Of a DNA stretch of 37,709 nucleotides, positions 32,736 to 37,709 are shown in pieces; position 1 is the stretch's first letter; each line of letters opens with the position of its first letter. The stretch lies in the NCBI GenBank assembly GCA_035654775.1, contig DASRWB010000005.1, positions 1 through 37,709 of the forward strand. The letters run 5' to 3'. The stretch comes from HKST-UBA85 sp035654775 (GTDB taxonomy: Bacteria; Bacteroidota; Bacteroidia; Flavobacteriales; Flavobacteriaceae). Position numbers and translations under genes: made by a program. The notes below the pieces were generated by a model. That model saw nothing but the letters and a program-made list of their open reading frames with translations. It ran no database searches and was not told where the DNA came from.

Positions 32736-33716
32736 TTACGGTTTGTCTTTTTTAGCTTGCCGTTCCTGTTTTTTAAAATAGCCTCTAAACAAAAAGTTGT
32801 GCTTTAGAGCTTCCATGTTTTGGTTAAATTTTTCGGTACCTTCCCTGATATGATCTGCCGAGGATTTCAGGTTTTCTACCAGGGTGGTGTCGTTCAGTAT
32901 ATAGTGAAGTGTTCCGCGGTTGGTTTGGATATCCTGCACCACCTGATTTACATTGGCGGCAATGCGGGTTATTTCCACACTTAGAGCTTCCATGTTTTGC
33001 ACTGTGGTTTTTAGTTTTTCACCGGAAAGGGTATCGTTGATCAACACTCCCAAAACGGTATTGTTGTTGGTTTTGATAGATTCTATCAAGGCGTTTACAT
33101 TATGCATTCCGGTTGCTGCGTTTTGGCTGGCCTTTTTCAGGTTACTGACGGTTTGCCTTAGGTTATTTGCCATAAGTGTATCGTTTAGCATTATGCCAAT
33201 TGTGCCCTTGCCTTCAACGATCTTGTTTGTTATTTTTAACAGGTCTGATGTAAGAATAGCTGCATTTTCATTGGTAACACTCAGGGTGCTCAAAATATCA
33301 TCAGCACTTATTTTACTGTAGGATTCAAGAACATCGCCATTGGTAATTTCGGGTGCACGGCCTTTTCCGGGAACGATGTTGACAATCATATTTCCGACCA
33401 ATCCGTCTGCGCCAATCGTTGCAATCGCGTCTTTTTTGAGGTGTGATATTATTTTTTGGTCAATGGTCATATCTACCTTTATCACGGTATCGTTCAGCAT
33501 ATAAATTCGTTTGACGGTACCGATATCCATGCCGGAGTATCTCACGTTGTTCCCGCCTTTCAGGCCGCTTACGTTCCTGAAATAGGCACTAACAGTAATG
33601 GTTTTTTTAAACAGTTCCTGTTTTTGTCCGATAAGGTAAACTGCTCCTACAAACAGTAGTGTGCCTATACTTACCAGAAGTCCTACTTGTGCTCTTTTGG
33701 TGTCCCTGTTTTTCAT
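32736..33716 (-). CDS. MlaD-like MCE-domain lipid transport protein
   Basis: 326 residues. One membrane anchor (about 12-31) is followed by an MCE/MlaD domain (about 38-120), with FRNVSGLKGGNNVRYSGMDI and IGADGLVGNMIVNIVPG. A long helical region contains three spaced copies of an L/I-NDT motif (MLNDTLM, LINDTLS, ILNDTTL). MCE proteins form periplasmic hexamers that ferry phospholipids between membranes. It is the last gene of the mlaE-mlaF-mlaD operon, with a 4-nt overlap with the ATPase gene. It is annotated as MlaD-like and not mlaD because the soluble partners MlaB and MlaC are not adjacent. Confidence 0.9.
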   Translation of the reverse strand: MKNRDTKRAQVGLLVSIGTLLFVGAVYLIGQKQELFKKTITVSAYFRNVSGLKGGNNVRYSGMDIGTVKRIYMLNDTVIKVDMTIDQKIISHLKKDAIATIGADGLVGNMIVNIVPGKGRAPEITNGDVLESYSKISADDILSTLSVTNENAAILTSDLLKITNKIVEGKGTIGIMLNDTLMANNLRQTVSNLKKASQNAATGMHNVNALIESIKTNNNTVLGVLINDTLSGEKLKTTVQNMEALSVEITRIAANVNQVVQDIQTNRGTLHYILNDTTLVENLKSSADHIREGTEKFNQNMEALKHNFLFRGYFKKQERQAKKDKP

Positions 33717-34468
33717 ACGTGTTCTTTAAAAAATGCTTTTATTTTCGGGTCGTTTGAAGCGGAAAGCTCGTCGAAGGTTCCTACGGCGTAGTCAATTCCG
33801 TCAATAAGTAATATCATGCGGTCTGAAATTACCCGGGCACAGTCTACATCATGAGTTATGATTAGGGATGAGGTGTTGTACCTGGTTTTGCTATTCTGCA
33901 TCAGAATGATGATTTCTTTAGCTGTAATGGGGTCTAATCCACTGGTAGGTTCGTCGTAGATAATGATTTTGGGTTGCATGATAAGGGTTCTTGCCAAGGC
34001 TACTCGCCTTTTCATTCCTCCGGAAAGTTCTGCAGGCATGAGGTTTATGGCATTGGCCAGACCTACATTTTCCAGTGCCTCCATAACTCGTTTTTCCTGA
34101 GTTGCTTCGTCGCCAAACTTTTGCGGGTGGCTGCGCATGGGGAATTTAAGGTTTTCTCTAACGGTCATGGAGTCGTAGAGAGCACTTCCTTGAAACAGGA
34201 ATCCTATTTCCCTTCGTAAAATGTCCAGGGCTTCGCGGGTAAGTTTGGTGATATCTTGTCCCATGACTGAAATAAATCCGCTATCGGCTTCTATTAAACC
34301 TACCAGACACTTAATCATCACCGATTTACCTGAGCCTGATTTTCCCATAATAACAAGGTTTTCGTCCTGAAAAAGTTGCATGTTAAATCCTTTAAGCACG
34401 TGGTTTTCGCCAAAGCTTTTATGGAGGTCTTTTACCTGTAATACTATATTTTGTTTATTCCCGGTCAT
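33713..34468 (-). CDS. MlaF-like ABC transporter ATP-binding protein
   Basis: 251 residues. It is the ATPase of a phospholipid transport complex at the cytoplasmic face of the inner membrane. Walker A is GKSGSGKSVMIK, the Q-loop is near GFLFQGSALYDSMTV, the signature is LSGGMKRRVALARTL, Walker B is IIIYDEPTSGLDP, and the switch His is in IITHDVDCA. The FQGSALYDSMTVRENL segment is typical of MlaF/Ttg2A. It overlaps both neighbours by 4 nt, so the three subunits are translationally coupled. Confidence 0.95.
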   Translation of the reverse strand: MTGNKQNIVLQVKDLHKSFGENHVLKGFNMQLFQDENLVIMGKSGSGKSVMIKCLVGLIEADSGFISVMGQDITKLTREALDILRREIGFLFQGSALYDSMTVRENLKFPMRSHPQKFGDEATQEKRVMEALENVGLANAINLMPAELSGGMKRRVALARTLIMQPKIIIYDEPTSGLDPITAKEIIILMQNSKTRYNTSSLIITHDVDCARVISDRMILLIDGIDYAVGTFDELSASNDPKIKAFFKEHV

Positions 34469-35247
34469 AAGTCGTAAAAAATATCGGTTATTAAAACGGC
34501 TATAAAGTCAATAACAAACAGCAACAAAGAAGTAAGAACTACCGCTGAATTGGCTGCCCTACCGACACCTTCGGTGCCTTTACTACAATAATAGCCCTTG
34601 TAGGTTCCTACAATTCCGATAGCCAAACCAAAAAAGAAGGATTTGAGTGTTGCGGGAATGAGGTCTCCGTATTCCAAGGCATCAAACACCTGGTTAAAAT
34701 ATAGCATAAAAGAAACGTTTCCTTTTACATGTTCGACTAAAAAAGAGCCAAAGAGTGCGACGGCATCCCCAATAATAACCAATAGCGGAAGCATAAGGGT
34801 AGCTGCCCAAACTCTGGTAACCACCAGATATTTAAACGGGTTGGTACCGGATACTTCCATGGCATCGATTTGTTCGGTAACGCGCATCGAGCCTAATTCG
34901 GCACCTATCCCGGAGCCTATTCTGCCGGCACACACCAGTGCAGTGATGATGGGTCCAATTTCTCTAACAATAGAAATCCCTACCATAGAAGGCATCCAGG
35001 ATACGGCTCCAAACTCCATTAGTGTAGGGCGCGTTTGCAGGGTTAATACCAAGCCAATAATAAATCCGGTAATGACAACCAGGCCCAGGGAGCGGTTTCC
35101 TATAGAATAGCACTGCCTGAGCAGTTCTTTACCTTCGAAAGGTTTTTTAAATGCTTCTTTAAAAAAACGGGCTGTAAAGAAAGTCATATCTCCTATCCCG
35201 ATAAGAAAGGTTTTAAAACCCGCGGCTGCTTTAGTGCTCTGTACCAT
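34465..35247 (-). CDS. MlaE-like ABC transporter permease
   Basis: 260 residues from the ATG at 35247 (MVQSTKAAAGFKTFL). A TTG at 35268 is rejected because the predicted transcription start lies at about 35265. It is an inner-membrane permease with five or six helices. MlaE hallmarks are GFIIGLVLTLQ, the REIGPIITALVCAGRIGSGIGAEL core near residues 105-130, and GTYKGYYCSKGTEGVGRA near the C-terminus. It is the first gene of the lipid transport operon and is preceded by an FNR-type box with a perfect -7 element. Confidence 0.94.
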   Translation of the reverse strand: MVQSTKAAAGFKTFLIGIGDMTFFTARFFKEAFKKPFEGKELLRQCYSIGNRSLGLVVITGFIIGLVLTLQTRPTLMEFGAVSWMPSMVGISIVREIGPIITALVCAGRIGSGIGAELGSMRVTEQIDAMEVSGTNPFKYLVVTRVWAATLMLPLLVIIGDAVALFGSFLVEHVKGNVSFMLYFNQVFDALEYGDLIPATLKSFFFGLAIGIVGTYKGYYCSKGTEGVGRAANSAVVLTSLLLFVIDFIAVLITDIFYDL

Positions 35248-35269
35248 ATATACTCTCCTGAAATACAAA

Positions 35270-35312
35270 CAAATATAAGGAAATACCTACAGTTATAATA
35301 TGATGAAAATCA
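35270..35312 (-). promoter_or_regulatory. FNR-box-type promoter of the mlaE-F-D operon
   Basis: TGATGAAAATCA (35301-35312), 23-nt spacer, then TATATTTG (35270-35277, minus strand), a perfect TAnnTTTG. The predicted start is near 35265, with an 18-nt leader to the mlaE ATG. Confidence 0.65.
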
Positions 35313-35323
35313 TGTACTAAGAT

Positions 35324-35366
35324 TGATAATTATCATTTTAAAAAAGGGTTGTATGGCGTACTTTTG
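35324..35366 (+). promoter_or_regulatory. FNR-box-type promoter of the patatin gene
   Basis: Perfect palindrome TGATAATTATCA (35324-35335), 23-nt spacer, then TACTTTTG (35359-35366), a perfect TAnnTTTG on the plus strand. The predicted start is near 35371, 22 nt before the ATG. Together with the box 12 bp away it forms a divergent control region. Confidence 0.68.
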
Positions 35367-35392
35367 GGTTTGATTTCTAAGGCGTTTACATT

Positions 35393-36190
35393 ATGCATAT
35401 AGGTTTGGTACTTTCGGGCGGTGGTGTTAGGGGTATTGCCCACATTGGGGTAATTAAAGCGCTGGAAGAGCACGGTATTTATCCGACCCATATTGCCGGT
35501 ACGAGTGTGGGTGCCATTGTAGGAGCGCTTTATGCTTATAATTATAACTGGGAAGCTATCTTGCATTTTTTCAGAAGTCTTCAAATTTTTGATTTCAGCA
35601 AATATGCCGTTGGGAAGCCCGGTATTATAGACACCGAAAAATTTTATCCGACGTTTAAAGCGTATTTAAAGGACGATCATTTTGATGCACTTCAAAAATC
35701 GCTGGTGATAACGGCAACAAATATTTTAGACGGAAGTCTTGAAACCTTTACAGAAGGTGAATTGATAAAGCCTGTACTGGCTTCGGCAGCGTTTCCCGGG
35801 ATTTTTACACCGGTAAAAATCAACAATACCTTTTACATAGACGGCGGAGCACTTAACAACTTTCCGGTTGAGTTTTTAAAACCCACGTGTTCCGTTATTA
35901 TAGGAAGTTATGTAAATGGCATCGCTCCGGTAACCATAAAAGAGTTAAAGCATTTACATCAAGTGCTGGAGCGCGCGGTAAAGCTCAAGCTGGTAAAAGA
36001 AGATTATGCCAAATTTAATCAATGTGATTTGGTTATTTATACGAAAGAGCTTGAGAAATACGGTACTTTTGACAAAAAGCATCTGGATGAAATTTTTACT
36101 CTTGGATATAACCGAGCTCTGGAGATGCTTACTCCCGATGTTCTCCAGCAGTTAAAAAATCCGGTAGCTTCTTTAGAAAAGAAACCTTAA
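35393..36190 (+). CDS. Patatin-like phospholipase
   Basis: 265 residues, no signal peptide, so probably cytoplasmic or membrane-peripheral. The Ser-Asp dyad is present: oxyanion loop SGGGVRGIAHIG, nucleophile elbow GTSVGAIVG (Ser38) and DGG (Asp150). The size fits bacterial RssA/YchK-type patatins, which hydrolyse phospholipids or lysophospholipids. It diverges from the lipid transport operon with paired FNR-type boxes, which suggests joint control of membrane lipid turnover. The gene ends 60 bp before the convergent lipoprotein gene, and no clear terminator lies between. Confidence 0.93.
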   Translation: MHIGLVLSGGGVRGIAHIGVIKALEEHGIYPTHIAGTSVGAIVGALYAYNYNWEAILHFFRSLQIFDFSKYAVGKPGIIDTEKFYPTFKAYLKDDHFDALQKSLVITATNILDGSLETFTEGELIKPVLASAAFPGIFTPVKINNTFYIDGGALNNFPVEFLKPTCSVIIGSYVNGIAPVTIKELKHLHQVLERAVKLKLVKEDYAKFNQCDLVIYTKELEKYGTFDKKHLDEIFTLGYNRALEMLTPDVLQQLKNPVASLEKKP

Positions 36191-36250
36191 TCCCTTGTTA
36201 TTTATACTAAGCTCATGAAGGTTTGGGTTTATGTTCCGGTTGACCGCGAG

Positions 36251-36934
36251 CTATGGATTTGTTCTTGGGATTAGCTTTTCTTTTTCCATACCTGCGATTA
36301 GCTTTTTAATGTAGTCGTGTACACTGTTTTGGATGTTCTGCGGACTGGAAACATCGAAACCAGCGGTCCAGATTAACGTTGTATTTTCCAGTCGGTCTTT
36401 TAGGTCGAATAATGAAGACTCTACATGGTACACCTTGTATTTTTCGTAATAGTAAGGGGTGTAGTAAATGTTTTGATAGGTGAAATAGTACCTTCTGAAT
36501 CTGCCGTAATAGAAATAGGTTGTCCCGGGGTTTGTGTTGTAGCTTATTTTTTCATCTACTGATTTTACTGCTGAAATAAGTACTGCATCGAAACCGGCTT
36601 TACGCAGGGTGTCTATTTTCTTCTGTATTTGCACTTCCGATTGTTGCGTACCGGTAAAGGATACGGGGAAAAAATCGCTGCCCATACCCGCTTCTGTGCC
36701 TCTGCTTTGGAGTTCTTTTACGAGTTGTTCTTCAAATATTTTTCGTGCTGTAAGGTTTTGTGTGATGCCTATAACCAACACTTTTTGGGGTGTATATGCC
36801 GGGTATTCGGTGTTTTTCCAGCTTCCTGTGCTTTTGGTTGTGGAGCAACCTGAAAACAGCAGGGAAATACTGCACAGGGCAATGGTAAGGAGTGCCCCAA
36901 GGCTGTGCTTTTGGTTTGGTATGTGCTTATTCAT
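36251..36934 (-). CDS. Lipoprotein of unknown function
   Basis: 227 residues. A signal peptide ends in the lipobox FSGC (Cys30), followed by STTKSTGSW. Residues about 45-125 form an alpha/beta segment (PQKVLVIGITQNLTARKIFE, then AGFDAVLISAVKSVDEK). The next 45 residues are very Tyr-rich (YFYYGRFRRYYFTYQNIYY). The C-terminal part has TLIWTAGFDVSSP and a charged helix. I do not recognise a family with an assigned role. The C-terminal part hints at a flavobacterial periplasmic stress lipoprotein. Its upstream FNR-type box places it in the same regulon. Confidence 0.85.
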   Translation of the reverse strand: MNKHIPNQKHSLGALLTIALCSISLLFSGCSTTKSTGSWKNTEYPAYTPQKVLVIGITQNLTARKIFEEQLVKELQSRGTEAGMGSDFFPVSFTGTQQSEVQIQKKIDTLRKAGFDAVLISAVKSVDEKISYNTNPGTTYFYYGRFRRYYFTYQNIYYTPYYYEKYKVYHVESSLFDLKDRLENTTLIWTAGFDVSSPQNIQNSVHDYIKKLIAGMEKEKLIPRTNP

Positions 36935-36991
36935 GGTTTGTGTTATTAAAAGGAATCCGTGTTTTTGTATTCTATTTAGTTTTTAGTTGTT

Positions 36992-37034
36992 TAAATGTAA
37001 GGGGGCTTGGGGGTTTATAAAATGATATTCATCA
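36992..37034 (-). promoter_or_regulatory. FNR-box-type promoter of the lipoprotein gene
   Basis: TGATATTCATCA (37023-37034), 23-nt spacer, then TACATTTA (36992-36999, minus strand). The predicted start near 36987 gives a 53-nt leader. Confidence 0.58.
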
Positions 37035-37249
37035 ATAACGAAGGGAAGGGTTACTTGTATCCTTAAAGGGTTAATGGGATTTATGCGGGTATTTCTATGG
37101 TTTTTATCAGGTTTTTACAGGAAATCAGGTCTTGAATAGATTAGGGTGTTGTATTCTGTTTTTATGGTTGACGATAGGATACTCAGGCATGGTGTTGTGG
37201 TGTGCCGGAGCGGTTATGGTTGTGGGGTGTTTTTTAAGGGACTTGTTAG
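37035..37249. other. Stretch without recognised gene
   Basis: Low-complexity, G/T-rich on the plus strand. A reading frame runs through it and the tandem array (37146-37493), but its composition is not protein-like. No terminator, promoter pair or RNA gene is recognised. Confidence 0.5.
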
Positions 37250-37392
37250 TCGGCTTATGTACGGCTTATGTACGGGATATCCTCGGCTTATCTACGGGGC
37301 ATGTATGAATCATATACGCTATAGATACGCTATACATACGCTATGCATACGCTATACATACGCTATAGATACGCTATACATACGGTATAGCT
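37250..37392. repeat. Tandem array of 13 units of 11 bp
   Basis: Thirteen consecutive 11-bp units without spacers. The right part (37316-37381) is six near-identical units ACGCTAT(A/G)(C/G)AT. The left part is diverged, with ACGGCTTATGT-like units at 37250-37271 and three more degenerate units plus ATGAATCATAT at 37305-37315. The last unit is ACGGTATAGCT. The 11-bp period is close to one helical turn and is not a multiple of 3, which argues for a non-coding array. Confidence 0.9.
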
Positions 37393-37483
37393 TTTGGATT
37401 TTAAAGGGCGTTTTTGGGTTTTTTAAGAACGGTAAGCTATTGATTACTAATGTAGTAAAAAATAATGATATAAGTGGGTTTTT

Positions 37484-37514
37484 TAGTTGTTAGTTTTTAG
37501 TTGTTAGTTGTTAG
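37484..37514. repeat. Short 7-bp tandem repeat (TAGTTGT)
   Basis: Four units TAGTTGT, TAGTTTT, TAGTTGT, TAGTTGT and a partial unit. It overlaps the 3' end of the possible 47-residue ORF. Simple repeats of this sort are common between genes in Bacteroidota. Confidence 0.75.
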
Positions 37515-37647
37515 TGTATGTACGTCCCTGATATAGGTTGACCACTTCACGTCCGTTTATATGAAAGTGAATGTAAAACCTAATTTCATTGCCTCTTACC
37601 CTATGGTTTTTTAGAAAAGACAAGGCGTTTTCCATTGTCTGTGTCAT
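37504..37647 (-). CDS. Possible short protein, 47 residues
   Basis: An ATG at 37647 (MTQTMENALSFLKNHRVRG) is preceded directly by an in-frame TAA, so it is not the visible end of a longer gene in this frame. The sequence NEIRFYIHFHINGREVVNLY has alternating hydrophobic residues like beta strands. It ends within the TAGTTGT repeat (RTYTNN). No family is recognised, and expression is uncertain. Confidence 0.3.
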   Translation of the reverse strand: MTQTMENALSFLKNHRVRGNEIRFYIHFHINGREVVNLYQGRTYTNN

Positions 37648-37669
37648 TTAAAGAGATGCTCCCGATAGG

Positions 37670-37708
37670 TCTTGAGAAATCTCTGGAGACAGGGTCGAAG
37701 CCTCAAGA
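37670..37708. repeat. Inverted repeat at the right edge
   Basis: TCTTGAG (37670-37676) and CTCAAGA (37702-37708) enclose 25 bases. It may be part of a larger structure cut by the window edge. Confidence 0.3.
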
Positions 37709-37709
37709 G

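Noticed and set aside
37250..37392. CRISPR array
   Set aside because: Units are 11 bp and directly adjacent with no unique spacers, and no cas genes are present.
37146..37493. 115-residue open frame through the tandem array
   Set aside because: The array period is 11 bp, not a multiple of 3. The product is mostly R-Y-A-I-type repeats and Gly/Val runs, and no promoter or family signature is visible.

Overview
The window is chromosomal DNA from a member of the Bacteroidota, most likely a marine Flavobacteriaceae. The evidence is the AT-rich coding style, -7 promoter elements of the TAnnTTTG type, a K+-dependent type membrane pyrophosphatase, a DUF5686/CarboxypepD-reg outer-membrane protein, a bifunctional-nuclease/UVR protein, SGCS- and TSC-type lipoproteins, and start sites without strong Shine-Dalgarno sequences. 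No rRNA, tRNA, CRISPR array, prophage or insertion sequence was seen.

Positions 1-21150 are mainly housekeeping. They hold hppA (cut by the left edge), a DUF5686 protein and the pyruvate dehydrogenase E1 beta subunit, all on the minus strand. Next, on the plus strand, come etfB-etfA, a bifunctional nuclease with a nucleoside transporter, thyA with a membrane-anchored DHFR and a VOC lipoprotein, and fabD-lspA. A minus-strand aminotransferase-galE-amidohydrolase operon follows, with waaA diverging from it. A small Ala/Glu-rich lipoprotein with a clear promoter and terminator lies at 19.5 kb. A metallophosphoesterase and a CDP-alcohol phosphatidyltransferase close this part.

Positions 21150-37035 form a stress island. 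It holds a three-PAS membrane protein, a coiled-coil protein, Hsp20, a small eRF1-domain-like protein, four tandem-domain universal stress proteins, a B12-dependent (class II) ribonucleotide reductase, and a two-component pair. In that pair the kinase has a FixL-like PAS domain, and the response regulator fuses a receiver to a Crp/Fnr-type DNA-binding module. A MlaE-F-D lipid transport operon, a patatin phospholipase and a lipoprotein follow.

The central observation is a shared cis-code. Nine intergenic palindromes of the form TGAT-N4-ATCA (one with a mismatch) lie in this island, and they serve ten promoters. In nine of the ten promoters the spacing from palindrome to -7 element is exactly 23 nt; in the tenth it is 22. 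That puts the palindrome near -41.5, the class II activator position of FNR/CRP proteins. The gene content (Hsp20, Usp proteins, class II RNR, eRF1-like protein) resembles the mycobacterial DosR dormancy regulon. I infer a flavobacterial low-oxygen or energy-stress regulon driven by a FixL-like kinase and a FixJ/FixK-like fused regulator, with lipid homeostasis genes included.

Positions 37035-37709 are largely non-coding. They hold a 13-unit, 11-bp tandem array, a 7-bp repeat run and one possible 47-residue ORF.
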